Origin: Apilactobacillus xinyiensis
Lineage (GTDB): Bacteria; Bacillota; Bacilli; Lactobacillales; Lactobacillaceae
Assembly (NCBI RefSeq): GCF_019656235.1
Contig: NZ_BPLL01000015.1
Span: 1 to 40,044, forward strand
Direction: 5' to 3'
Length of the DNA: 40,044 nucleotides
Each line of letters begins with the position of its first letter. The stretch's first letter is position 1. Of this stretch, positions 15,933-25,461 are shown piece by piece. Below the pieces are notes generated by a model that did not search any database, had not been told where the DNA came from, and worked only from the letters and a program-made list of their open reading frames with translations. The translations under genes and the position numbers were made by a program.

Positions 15933-16014
15933 AAAAATAGTTCGTATTTTGTTAAAAACAACAAATTTATTTTAACATAACAGTGGATATTAAATCAATA
16001 AACGAACTATTTTT
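15933..16014 (-). promoter_or_regulatory. Purine permease promoter with two candidate PurR boxes
   Basis: On the minus strand TTGATT (complement of 15993-15998) and TAAAAT (complement of 15969-15974) are 18 bases apart. On both sides lie identical 13-base inverted copies, AAAAATAGTTCGT at 15933-15945 and ACGAACTATTTTT at 16002-16014. Each includes a CGAAC core in context AxAxACGAACTAT, one base from the PurBox consensus known from lactic acid bacteria (AWWWCCGAACWWT). The two copies point toward each other. Confidence 0.55.
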
Positions 16015-16024
16015 ATTTTAAAAT

Positions 16025-16054
16025 AAAAAAAGATAGCGATTTCGCTATCTTTTT
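16025..16054 (-). terminator. Intrinsic terminator after aldo/keto reductase gene
   Basis: A hairpin with arms AAAAGATAGCGA and TCGCTATCTTTT around 16027-16054 and a T-rich 3' side on the minus strand, eight bases past the stop codon. Confidence 0.8.
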
Positions 16055-16062
16055 ATATTATA

Positions 16063-16989
16063 TTATTTAAAAATTTCATCGATTGTCTTGTACTCATCAT
16101 TATCTAAACTAACATTCATGGCTTTGGCATTACTTGCTACTTGTTCAGCTTTTTTAGCACCTGGAATGACAACTGTAATGTCAGGGTTCTTCATGTACCA
16201 AGCTAAAACTAATTGAGCAGTACTTACTTCATGTTTTTCAGCAATTTTTGAAATTTGACTTACCTTATTTATGATACTTTCAAATCTTTGACCCTTAAAA
16301 TCTGGATTTTCGTTACGCATATCATTAGCAGGGAAAGATACTTCTTTTGAATATTTTCCGGTTAGTAGTCCAGATGCTAATGGGAAGAATGGCACAAATG
16401 AAATATTATTTTCTCTTAAGTAAGGGAACAATTCTTGCTCTGCTTCACGATGAATTAGGCTATATTGATCTTCTACAACGTCTACTAAACCGTCTTTATT
16501 AGCTTCTTTAATTTGATCAAGTGAAAAGTTGGAAACACCGATTGCCTTAATTTTACCGGCCTGCTTCATTTCATTTAAAGCAGCGACAGCTTCGTATTTG
16601 GGAGTGTTATCATCTGGAAAGTGAATATAAAAAATATCAACATAATCAGTTTGTAATCTTTCTAAGGCTTCATCGACGCTTTGTTTTAGAAATTCGGGTG
16701 AATTATTAATTGTAACCTCACCGTTTTTAACATCTTGAGCAGCTTTAGTGGCAATTACAAATTTACTTCGATCATACCCTTGAATTGCTTGACCAATTAA
16801 TTCTTCAGAATGTCCCATACCATACGCAAATGCTGTGTCTAACATGGTAATTCCACTATCGAGTGCTTGTTTGACGATCTTAATGCCGTCTTCATCATTT
16901 AATCCAGCAAACAAATTATATCCACCAACAGCGTTAGTACCTAATCCAAGACTGGTAGTTGATACTTCTGATTTTCCAATTTTAACCAT
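16063..16989 (-). CDS. Aldo/keto reductase
   Basis: A 308-aa NADPH-dependent oxidoreductase with a TIM-barrel fold. The tetrad is visible as the aspartate and tyrosine of MLDTAFAYGMG, the lysine of VIATKAAQD and the histidine of IFYIHFPDD. IKAIGVSNFS and the C-terminal VVIPGAKKAEQVASNAKA form the cofactor site typical of the family. The substrate is unknown; the branch resembles YajO/YhdN-like reductases of sugars or aldehydes. An AGGAGG lies eight bases upstream of the ATG. The gene is divergent from the NAD(P)-binding protein gene. Confidence 0.9.
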   Translation of the reverse strand: MVKIGKSEVSTTSLGLGTNAVGGYNLFAGLNDEDGIKIVKQALDSGITMLDTAFAYGMGHSEELIGQAIQGYDRSKFVIATKAAQDVKNGEVTINNSPEFLKQSVDEALERLQTDYVDIFYIHFPDDNTPKYEAVAALNEMKQAGKIKAIGVSNFSLDQIKEANKDGLVDVVEDQYSLIHREAEQELFPYLRENNISFVPFFPLASGLLTGKYSKEVSFPANDMRNENPDFKGQRFESIINKVSQISKIAEKHEVSTAQLVLAWYMKNPDITVVIPGAKKAEQVASNAKAMNVSLDNDEYKTIDEIFK

Positions 16990-17101
16990 AATTAACCTCC
17001 TAAAATTTTAATAATATAATTATGTAACAAATACACAATTATTTAAAATAATTAGCATAATAATTTTATGATTGATACTATTGTTATATGGAGTTGATAA
17101 A

Positions 17102-17659
17102 GTGAAGAAAATATTAGTTTTGGGAAAAAATAATTTAATAGCTCAAAAGTTAATGCAGCTTTTAATCAAAAATAATTTTGATGTAATTACAATGAATGAG
17201 CAAAACTTATCTGATAAAAATAGTTACTCTAATTATCTATCGGACGTTGATGTAATTTATTCTTTTTTGGGTCCAATGGACGTTGACCTATGTTTTGAGG
17301 CACTTTTTGAATCAATTAATGAAGGAAACATTAATCTTCGTAAATTTATAATGTGTTCAACTGCGGGAGTAGATAAAGAATTAGATAAACCCATTAAATA
17401 TCCTAATGTCAAAGATGTGAAAGAATATTTAAATGAACAAAGATACGCTATAAAAATAGTGGATGAATATGAAATTCCATATACGATTTTAAGACCAGTA
17501 GAACTAGTAGATACAGCTTTTGGTAAAGTTTTTCTATACAAAGAAGGTGAAACGATGCCAGCTGGAAAAGTTTCAACAGATATAGTTTCAAAAATAGCCT
17601 ATGATGTCTTGCAAAATGGTCAATATGAAAATACGTCCATTGGCATCGTTGAAAAATAA
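17102..17659 (+). CDS. NAD(P)-binding, SDR-like protein
   Basis: A 185-aa protein of the atypical short-chain dehydrogenase or NAD(P)H-binding type (NmrA/YwnB-like). The N-terminal strand KKILVLGKNNLIAQKL is a Rossmann start, but the usual glycine-rich GxTGxxG is replaced, so cofactor binding may be altered. Later segments YSFLGPMD, MCSTAGVD and YTILRPVELV match the family's second and central strands. The frame is open from 17072; the GTG at 17102, eight bases after GGAG, is preferred. It is followed 14 bases later by an unknown gene and then addBA, all on the plus strand. Function unknown. Confidence 0.72.
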   Translation: MKKILVLGKNNLIAQKLMQLLIKNNFDVITMNEQNLSDKNSYSNYLSDVDVIYSFLGPMDVDLCFEALFESINEGNINLRKFIMCSTAGVDKELDKPIKYPNVKDVKEYLNEQRYAIKIVDEYEIPYTILRPVELVDTAFGKVFLYKEGETMPAGKVSTDIVSKIAYDVLQNGQYENTSIGIVEK

Positions 17660-17673
17660 TTGGAGTGATTGGA

Positions 17674-18039
17674 TTGACATTACAAATTGATCAACAAGAA
17701 ATTGAAGACGTTAAAAATGATTTAAATAGTGCTAAGCAAAGAGTACATTTAGTAATTTTCCAAACTAATTATTCGATTGACACTAAACCTAGTATGCATT
17801 TAATTACGGACTATCAAACATTTATAAATGCAAAAAATAAATTTAACGAATCGGATTTACAAATTGTCAGAGACATTTTACCGGTTACGGATAATTTAGC
17901 ATGTTGGGCAATTGTACAACATAAACTAGTTTCAAAAGATTATGAAGATAAATTTGAAGTAATTAAACAATTGGAATTCTTTACGAATAAAGTTTTATTG
18001 GAAAACAAATTACCGGTTAATGGTCCAGATTTTGAGTAA
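17674..18039 (+). CDS. Hypothetical protein upstream of addB
   Basis: A 121-aa soluble protein, mixed helix and strand, with no signal peptide or membrane segment and no motif I recognise. Segments are RVHLVIFQTNYS, MHLITDYQTF, ILPVTDNLACWAIVQHKL and an acidic C terminus. A GTG at 17665 overlaps the GGAG ribosome binding site (17662-17665), so the TTG at 17674, eight bases from it, is taken as the start. It lies between the SDR-like gene and addB with short gaps (14 and 27 bases), so cotranscription with the repair nuclease is likely. Confidence 0.6.
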   Translation: MTLQIDQQEIEDVKNDLNSAKQRVHLVIFQTNYSIDTKPSMHLITDYQTFINAKNKFNESDLQIVRDILPVTDNLACWAIVQHKLVSKDYEDKFEVIKQLEFFTNKVLLENKLPVNGPDFE

Positions 18040-18066
18040 TTAATATAAAGATTAAGAGGTAATCAT

Positions 18067-21000
18067 ATGTCATTACAATTTATTATTGGAACGGCTGGAT
18101 ATGATCACAGTGCAAAGATTATAGAAAATATGCAAGCTAGGTTAGAAAGTCATCCTAACGAAGATAATTTTTATATTGTGCCTAATCATATTAAGTTTGA
18201 GGCCGAAGTGGATACGTTAAAAAGATTAAACGTTAAGGACGACCCTTTTTTTGCTAGAAATAATATACAGGTTTTTTCAATGACACGTTTAGTTTGGTAT
18301 TATCTGAAAAATCATCCAGAATATCAAAAACCACAGTTAAGTGATTCAGGAATTAATATGTTGATTTATCAAATAATATTGGATCACCAGGAGGAACTCA
18401 CCATTTTCAATGGTGAATTAGGACAAACTGGTTTTATTGCTAAATTAGCACAACAAATCGCCGAAATGCAGTCAGGTTGCATTTCAGCTGATGATTTAGA
18501 TAACTTGTTAAATCAAAATGCCAAATTTAAATCTGAATTAACGGATAAATTAAAAGATTTTGCAATTATATATCGAGAATTTGAAGCTAAGACGTTAGGT
18601 CAATACTTGCATAAATCAGATATGTTAGACATTTTAAATCGTTATTTGAGTAAAGATACAGTTGATTTAGGTACCACCAATTTTTATATTAGTGGTTTTT
18701 CACAGTTTACCGCACAGGAGCGAGCAATCGTTGAAACCATGATTAAAAAGGCTAATTTAGTGGTAATTGATTTAACTTTAGATCGACCATATCCAACTAA
18801 AATGCCGGTTGAGCCTAATTTGTTCTATAAATCTGCTCGTTTATATAATGAATTCTATGAATTGGCACGAGTTCATAAAAAACACGTTTTGACTGATATA
18901 CATGCTAATCAGCCACGAGTTAATAATGATTTGCTAAAACTAGATCAGTATTGGCAAGAATCGGTGAAAATGGGAAACATTACACCATCCACCTTACAAA
19001 ATAAGTCAGTATCAGTGTTACAAACTGATAATAACTATGCAGAAGTTGCATATATAGCTAATCAAATTCGGCATATGGTTGCTACTAAAGGTTACAAATA
19101 TGCTGATTTTTTGGTGATGACAAGACATTTAGATAAGTATAAAAACATTATTAAACCTATTTTTGATATGGAAGAAATTCCATTTTTTAATGACGTGCAA
19201 AAAAACATGGCTGATCATCCCTTAGTAGAATTGATTAATGCTTTATTTAGTATTGAAAATAATCATGGGAAAAACTATAAATATGCAGATGTTATGCGTC
19301 TATTAAAAACTGAAATGTTTATTCCAAAAGATGAAAATAATGATTACATTGAACTTGAAGACTATCGTAATCGAATCGATTTAACTGAAAATTTAGTATT
19401 GAAGAATGGTTACGAAGGTCAAAAATGGCTACAAACTGACGATTGGCAATATGCTTGGAGTGATGACGCCGATTTCGGGGTTGAGTTTGATGAAAATACT
19501 GAAATATCAAATAAAATTAATAGCATTCGTCATTTTATAAAAGACAATTTGCCACCATTTTATAAAAAAATAAATGCCGCTCAAAATGGAATACAAGCAG
19601 CCACTATTTTGTATGAATTTATGGTTAACATGGGAGTTCCAGATCAATTAAATACTTGGAGAAATCGCTTAATTGATGAAGGAAAACTTGAAGAAGCATC
19701 TCGTCCAGAACAAGTTTGGAATACTTTTTGTAATTTGTTAGATGATTATGTAACGGTATTAGGTAATAACGAATTCAAAGCTGAAGATTTTCTTTCACTA
19801 TTACAAGCTGGGTTTGAAGGTGCTAGTTATAATCAGATTCCATCGACTTTAGATCAAGTTGCGATATCTGAAAGTGGAATTGTGCAAATGAACAATCGAA
19901 AAGTTGTATTTATGATGGGTTCTACCGATGATGTTATGCCTGATCACATTGTTAATGACAATTTGTTTAACGATGATGATCGGGATGCACTAAGTGACTA
20001 TTTATCTGATAATCAATACTTAAGTGATACTTCAGAACGCCAAATGGCTGATGACCAATATTTGAACTACTTATCATTTTTAGTTGGTTCAGAAAAACTA
20101 ATCTTTAGTTTTAGTGCTAATCAAGATGAAGATAATGTAATTAATCTTTCACCATATGTGGATCGAATTGCCAAACATTTTAAACTAGACATTCAAAATT
20201 TGCCAGCTACGGCAATTGCTGACGCTGATAATGTTAGTAATTTCGTTGGAACGTATCGTTCAACGCTTAGACGTTTGGTACAGGCCAGCCAAGATAGTAA
20301 GAATAACCATATTCAGTTGTCCAAAGATTGGATATACATTTACCAAAAGCTATCTCATAATATTAATTTTAAAGCTTTGACAGAAAAGTTATTGGGTGGT
20401 TTATATTACCGAAACACACCCACTCGGCTTAAACCAGAAATTATTACCAAACTGTATGGTAATCAATTAAGTACTTCAATTTCTAAATTAGAGCAGTTTT
20501 ACAGCAATCCATATGAATACTTCTTAAAGTATGGATTAAAGCTCCAAGAAAGAAGTGTTTTTGACTTATCTCCAGCTAATACCGGACAGTTTTATCATGA
20601 AGCAATGGATAGAATTATGCGTAAAATTAATGCTGAAAATATCGATTTAGCTAGCTTATCAGCTAAAGATTTAAAGTCATTAGTAACCGAAGTAACACAA
20701 AAGATGTTAGAAAATACTCAAGATTTTCAGTATGCTATTTTACAAAGTTCCCATCGAATGGAATATATTAAGCAACAATTAGTTGAAACCATACAGAGAA
20801 CTTTAATTACAATGCATGAGCAAAGTAAGTACACGCCCATGCGTCCGCGTAATACGGAAATATCATTTGGCCAAGTAGGGCAAAAAAACGATTTAAAACC
20901 TTTAAAGTTTGTGCTTTCACCAGATGAAGTCATTCAAGAGCCAAAATTAATTAATGTACGAGGACGAATTGATCGTGTGGATGTTATGAATGTTAATGGC

Positions 21001-21633
21001 CGCGACTATGTGGGAATTGTTGATTATAAATCCAGTCAACACAAACTAGAATTTGGCAAGATATATGATGGAACTTCAATGCAGATGTTGACTTATCTAG
21101 ATGTATTAGCTAAAAATCTTGATTTGTGGACTGAAACTGAAAAAGCGGCTTTAGCAGGTGCAGTATACATGCATATAAATAATCCTAAGTTAACAATTAA
21201 AGAAATTAATAAGAGTATTGAAGATGCCTTTTTAAATAAGCAAAAATATTCAGGAATACTAGTAAATAACGATGAACTTTTAAATAAAATTGATCGCGCT
21301 ATTAGTGATGAAAACTACGGTAGTTCGAAAGTCTTTCCAATTAGAAAGAAAAAAGATGGTAGCTTTTATAAAAGCAGTCCTATTGTAGAGCCAGCAGATT
21401 TAGATCTAATGATTCAACATAATGAAGATTTAATCAAAAAAGCAGGGCATGAGATATTTTCCGGTAATATTGATATTGCACCAGCTAAATGGTCTCCTAA
21501 CAATAATGCAATGCAGTACACGCCATACAAATCAATTATGCAATTTGATCCATTATTAACTGAAAATAATTACCGAGAAGTTAATTCAATGGGGCTTGCA
21601 GAGTTAATCAAGCGATTAAGAACGGAGGATTAA
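18067..21633 (+). CDS. addB: ATP-dependent helicase/nuclease subunit B (AddB/RexB)
   Basis: A 1188-aa subunit of the AddAB (RexAB) complex, which resects double-strand DNA ends up to Chi sites and prepares them for RecA. The helicase-like N terminus reads FIIGTAGYDHS, so the Walker A GKT is absent. The C-terminal RecB-family nuclease is recognisable by RGRIDRVD and GIVDYKSS near residues 975-990. Positions where Bacillus AddB has four iron-sulfur cysteines hold other residues here (FYSNPYEYF; QYTPYKSIMQFD), as in the type 2 AddB of Lactobacillales. AGAGG precedes the ATG. The addA start lies one base after its stop. Confidence 0.93.
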   Translation: MSLQFIIGTAGYDHSAKIIENMQARLESHPNEDNFYIVPNHIKFEAEVDTLKRLNVKDDPFFARNNIQVFSMTRLVWYYLKNHPEYQKPQLSDSGINMLIYQIILDHQEELTIFNGELGQTGFIAKLAQQIAEMQSGCISADDLDNLLNQNAKFKSELTDKLKDFAIIYREFEAKTLGQYLHKSDMLDILNRYLSKDTVDLGTTNFYISGFSQFTAQERAIVETMIKKANLVVIDLTLDRPYPTKMPVEPNLFYKSARLYNEFYELARVHKKHVLTDIHANQPRVNNDLLKLDQYWQESVKMGNITPSTLQNKSVSVLQTDNNYAEVAYIANQIRHMVATKGYKYADFLVMTRHLDKYKNIIKPIFDMEEIPFFNDVQKNMADHPLVELINALFSIENNHGKNYKYADVMRLLKTEMFIPKDENNDYIELEDYRNRIDLTENLVLKNGYEGQKWLQTDDWQYAWSDDADFGVEFDENTEISNKINSIRHFIKDNLPPFYKKINAAQNGIQAATILYEFMVNMGVPDQLNTWRNRLIDEGKLEEASRPEQVWNTFCNLLDDYVTVLGNNEFKAEDFLSLLQAGFEGASYNQIPSTLDQVAISESGIVQMNNRKVVFMMGSTDDVMPDHIVNDNLFNDDDRDALSDYLSDNQYLSDTSERQMADDQYLNYLSFLVGSEKLIFSFSANQDEDNVINLSPYVDRIAKHFKLDIQNLPATAIADADNVSNFVGTYRSTLRRLVQASQDSKNNHIQLSKDWIYIYQKLSHNINFKALTEKLLGGLYYRNTPTRLKPEIITKLYGNQLSTSISKLEQFYSNPYEYFLKYGLKLQERSVFDLSPANTGQFYHEAMDRIMRKINAENIDLASLSAKDLKSLVTEVTQKMLENTQDFQYAILQSSHRMEYIKQQLVETIQRTLITMHEQSKYTPMRPRNTEISFGQVGQKNDLKPLKFVLSPDEVIQEPKLINVRGRIDRVDVMNVNGRDYVGIVDYKSSQHKLEFGKIYDGTSMQMLTYLDVLAKNLDLWTETEKAALAGAVYMHINNPKLTIKEINKSIEDAFLNKQKYSGILVNNDELLNKIDRAISDENYGSSKVFPIRKKKDGSFYKSSPIVEPADLDLMIQHNEDLIKKAGHEIFSGNIDIAPAKWSPNNNAMQYTPYKSIMQFDPLLTENNYREVNSMGLAELIKRLRTED

Positions 21634-21634
21634 A

Positions 21635-24600
21635 ATGCAATATACTGAGTCACAAGAAAAAGCTGTTTACAACCAATATAATGGTAATGTTTTGGTTTCC
21701 GCTTCAGCTGGTTCAGGTAAAACAAGAGTTTTAGTAGACCGAGTTATTAATAAATTAATAAATCAAAATGTTAGCATCGATGAGCTTTTAATCGTTACGT
21801 TCACACGGGCTGCGGCTAAAGAAATGCGTGAGAGAATCCAAACGGCGTTAAGACAAAAATTAAAAAATTCTAAAAAAGCTCAAGAAAAATTATTCTTATT
21901 GAAACAGTTAAGAAAATTGCCGATAGCTAACATTTCAACTTTAGATGCCTTTTGTCAGACGATATTACAACGTTATTATTACATTATTAATTTAGACCCA
22001 GAATTTAGAGTTATGGCAGATCAAACTGAGATTGCAATGCTTAGAGATCAAGTCTGGGAGCAAGTACGAGAAGATTTTTATGCTAATGATGCCGATAAAT
22101 CCTTTGCGCAATTAACAGCTAATTTTTCTAATGATCGCTCTGATGATGGTTTAACTAATTTGGTTTTTAAGGTTTATGATTATGCCAATGTTAATAAAAG
22201 TCCACATGATTGGTTAACTTCTACTATCAAAAGATATGAGATTAACAACAATTCAATTGTTAAAAGTGATTTTTATCAAAAGCACTTATTAAACCTAATT
22301 CAGACTGATTTAAAACAAATTGAACTAACGTTAAAAAGTGCAGTTAAAATATCTAAAAATAATGGTTTAGCTAAAGAAACACAGATGCTTAATAATGATA
22401 TTTTAAACTTAGAAAATTTTGCAAAAGCTTTGAATACTAAGGCATGGGATGAAATTAGAAAACAATTTTATGATATAAAATTTGCTGCATTTCCTAGAGT
22501 TAACAAAACTTATGAGGACGATGAAAAAGATTCACATAAGCGAGTAAAAACAATTCGTGATGCCACTAAAAAAGATTTAGAGAAAATGGGCAATGAATAT
22601 TTCGCATTAACTGAAGCCGACAATATAAATATTATGCAGCAATCTCGTAAATTAATTAGTAAGTTAATTCAAGTAATTGAAAAATTCAGTCAAGAATATC
22701 AAATGGCTAAAGTGAGAAGGCATGCCTTTGAGTTTATTGATATCGAGCACTATGCTTTAGATATCTTATCCAATCAAAGTGAAATTGCTAAGAATGTACG
22801 CAATAATTTAATTAATCAATTTGATGAAATTATGGTGGATGAGTATCAGGATAATAATAATTTGCAGGATGCGATTTTAAGAACGATTGCGAAGGATAAT
22901 CCTAGCAACATGTTCATGGTAGGGGACGTAAAGCAATCTATCTATCGATTTAGGCTGGCTGACCCTAGTATGTTCATTAAACGCATGCATAATTACAAAA
23001 AAACTGATAATTCAAATGCTGAAATTACACTATCAGAGAATTTCCGTTCCACTAAAGAAATTGATCGCTTTATTAACCTTATTTTTGAGCAGATTATGGA
23101 TAATAAAGTTGGTGAAATTGACTACACTGGGCCTGCTAAATTAGTTGCAGGAGCTAAATATTATCCTGAAGAGTTAAAGTCTACAGTTGATGTGTTAATA
23201 TATGAAAGCTTTGATGAAACTGAAAAGGACAATAATGTTGATAATAATCAATTTGAAGTTAGTAATAGTGCACACGGACAAGTTGAGTTAATTGCCCAAA
23301 AAATAAATCAACTTGTGGGTACGGAAGAAATTTTTGATCGTAAAACTCAAGTTATGCGTCCTATAAAATATTCAGATATTGCAGTTTTGTCAGCTACACG
23401 AAATAATAATTTAATTATGTCCGATATCTTTGATCGATATAACATTCCAGTGCAGATTAACGGGGCCCAAAGTTATTTTAAAACGACTGAAATTCAAATT
23501 ATGGTTTCATTATTAAGTATTATAGATAATCCATATCAAGACATTCCATTAGTTGCAGTTTTGCGATCACCAATCGTGGGTTTAGATGAAAATCAACTGG
23601 CCTATTTGCGTATTAATAGTAAAACCGGAGATTACTACTCAGCGGTGCTTAACTTTTATAATAAGTATTCCACTATGCAACATACCGATTTTGCAGATCA
23701 AGTTTTTGAAAAAGTTAAAATGTTTTTAGAAGATTTAAACCATTTTCGTGATGTAGCTCAACAGCAGCCACTGGTTGATCTCATTTGGGATATTTATTTA
23801 CGAACTGGTTTCTTAGATTATGTAGGTGGTATGCCAGGTGGTAAACAACGTCAAGCTAACTTACATGCATTGTATGACCGGGCTGAAGTTTACGAACAAT
23901 CTAATTTTAAAGGTTTGTTCCAATTTATTAGATTCGTTAAACGAATGCAGTCACAAAACAATGATTTGGACGAAGCTAATGCCGAAACTAACGATAATGT
24001 AGTTTCTGTTATGACGATTCATGGAAGTAAGGGATTGGAGTTTCCGGTAGTCTTTTTAGCAGATGTTGCGCATGGCTTTAATCTACAAGATACATTGAAA
24101 CCATATGTCTTGAATGATCATTTAGGACTTGGAGTTACCTATTTAGATCCGGTTACTCGGGTAAAAAAAGATACATTACAAAGACAGATGATTGTAAAGC
24201 TAGAAAATCGTAGTACTTTAGCTGAAGAAATGCGCAAACTGTATGTGGCCCTAACACGAGCTGAACAAAAGCTATATGTTGTGGGAGCGACGAAAGAGCA
24301 TAACAGTCGTAAGAAAATACTAGATGCTTGGAGTAAAGCTGGTAGTGAACCAGATTTAGTTTTAGATGCTTCCCTACGTAGTGATGCTAAAAGCTATCTA
24401 GATTGGATTGGTTTGGCCATTTTTAGACATGGTTGTTTTAAAGAAACCGATACGGAATTTAGTATTTTTCAGAATGATAAAACTAAATTTAATTTTTCGT
24501 TTGTTAGCAAAAGTGATTTATCGAATTATGCTAAATTATCTGGAGAAAATGAACTTAGTGAGCGATGGTTGAGTGAATTAAATAGTAAAGAAAACGTAAA

Positions 24601-25339
24601 TTCAATAGGCGATATTGATCGAATTATGGATTTTAAATACAATAACAAAACTGCGACTTTAACTACAGCCTATCAATCAGTTTCGGAAATTAAGCGAGTG
24701 TTTGAAGATCCAGATAATTTACGTCTAGGTGAATATATTAATAATCAAAATGATAATCAAGCTAATCGATATGTAAAAAATGATTTTAAACAACCAGAAT
24801 TTTTACAATCAAACGTTAAACCTCAAGCTACTGAAATCGGTACCGCAACGCATTTAGTTCTACAAAAAATAAATTTAAATGTGCCAGTTAACTTTGAAAG
24901 TGTTAATGAATTAGTTACGGATCTAGTTAGTCAGAAAAATATTTCGAGTGAAGTAGCTAACAAAATTAACGTTCACAGTATTGTTAATTTTTTTAATGAT
25001 AAACTAGGAACATTTGCCATTGAACATAAAAAAGATTTTCATCGTGAAGTTCCATTTTCCTTATTAATTAATGCTAATCAAATTTTTGAAGGCTTTAATG
25101 AACATGCCGATGAAAAAGTATTGATTCACGGAATTATCGATGGTTATATTGAATTAGAAAATGAAGTTATACTGTTTGATTATAAAACTGATTATGTAAA
25201 CAATAATGTCAATCAAATTTTAAATAAATATCGAGGTCAAATTAATCTTTATGCTATTGCCTTGGAACAGATGTTAAATAAACGGGTTAGTCGTAAATTT
25301 ATACATTTATTAAATATTGATAAATCAGAACAAATTTAA
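21635..25339 (+). CDS. addA: ATP-dependent helicase/nuclease subunit A (AddA/RexA)
   Basis: A 1234-aa UvrD-like superfamily 1 helicase and nuclease that drives the AddAB complex. Visible motifs: Walker A SASAGSGKTRVLVDR (lysine 29), motif Ia LLIVTFTRAAAKEMRERI, Walker B region IMVDEYQDNN, motif III MFMVGDVKQSIYRFR, motif V VMTIHGSKGLEFPVVFL, and motif VI RKLYVALTRAEQKLYVVG. The C-terminal nuclease domain ends with GIIDGYIE and VILFDYKTDYV near residue 1180. GGAGG lies within the end of addB ahead of the ATG. A terminator follows. Length is normal. Confidence 0.96.
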   Translation: MQYTESQEKAVYNQYNGNVLVSASAGSGKTRVLVDRVINKLINQNVSIDELLIVTFTRAAAKEMRERIQTALRQKLKNSKKAQEKLFLLKQLRKLPIANISTLDAFCQTILQRYYYIINLDPEFRVMADQTEIAMLRDQVWEQVREDFYANDADKSFAQLTANFSNDRSDDGLTNLVFKVYDYANVNKSPHDWLTSTIKRYEINNNSIVKSDFYQKHLLNLIQTDLKQIELTLKSAVKISKNNGLAKETQMLNNDILNLENFAKALNTKAWDEIRKQFYDIKFAAFPRVNKTYEDDEKDSHKRVKTIRDATKKDLEKMGNEYFALTEADNINIMQQSRKLISKLIQVIEKFSQEYQMAKVRRHAFEFIDIEHYALDILSNQSEIAKNVRNNLINQFDEIMVDEYQDNNNLQDAILRTIAKDNPSNMFMVGDVKQSIYRFRLADPSMFIKRMHNYKKTDNSNAEITLSENFRSTKEIDRFINLIFEQIMDNKVGEIDYTGPAKLVAGAKYYPEELKSTVDVLIYESFDETEKDNNVDNNQFEVSNSAHGQVELIAQKINQLVGTEEIFDRKTQVMRPIKYSDIAVLSATRNNNLIMSDIFDRYNIPVQINGAQSYFKTTEIQIMVSLLSIIDNPYQDIPLVAVLRSPIVGLDENQLAYLRINSKTGDYYSAVLNFYNKYSTMQHTDFADQVFEKVKMFLEDLNHFRDVAQQQPLVDLIWDIYLRTGFLDYVGGMPGGKQRQANLHALYDRAEVYEQSNFKGLFQFIRFVKRMQSQNNDLDEANAETNDNVVSVMTIHGSKGLEFPVVFLADVAHGFNLQDTLKPYVLNDHLGLGVTYLDPVTRVKKDTLQRQMIVKLENRSTLAEEMRKLYVALTRAEQKLYVVGATKEHNSRKKILDAWSKAGSEPDLVLDASLRSDAKSYLDWIGLAIFRHGCFKETDTEFSIFQNDKTKFNFSFVSKSDLSNYAKLSGENELSERWLSELNSKENVNSIGDIDRIMDFKYNNKTATLTTAYQSVSEIKRVFEDPDNLRLGEYINNQNDNQANRYVKNDFKQPEFLQSNVKPQATEIGTATHLVLQKINLNVPVNFESVNELVTDLVSQKNISSEVANKINVHSIVNFFNDKLGTFAIEHKKDFHREVPFSLLINANQIFEGFNEHADEKVLIHGIIDGYIELENEVILFDYKTDYVNNNVNQILNKYRGQINLYAIALEQMLNKRVSRKFIHLLNIDKSEQI

Positions 25340-25343
25340 ATAC

Positions 25344-25380
25344 AAAAAGATAACTATGAATCAACATAGTTATCTTTTTT
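25344..25380 (+). terminator. Intrinsic terminator after addA
   Basis: A 15-bp hairpin (arms 25344-25358 and 25365-25379, core GATAACTATG/CATAGTTATC, loop AATCAA) with a T run, five bases after the addA stop. Confidence 0.88.
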
Positions 25381-25381
25381 A

Positions 25382-25395
25382 TTTTGCATGCAAAA
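25382..25395. promoter_or_regulatory. Perfect 14-bp palindrome before the repeat-protein gene
   Basis: TTTTGCATGCAAAA is a perfect dyad located 66 bases upstream of the ATG of the giant secreted protein, just after the addA terminator. A TATAAT lies downstream at 25427-25432. It could be an operator, but no regulator is known. Confidence 0.35.
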
Positions 25396-25461
25396 CAATT
25401 TAATTATTTAAATATTAGTTTTAAAATATAATTGTATATTTTAGTGGGGGAGAATAATAAA

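Noticed and set aside
15916-16024. Purine riboswitch before the permease
   Set aside because: No conserved three-way junction sequence is visible; the inverted CGAAC boxes are a better explanation of the structure.
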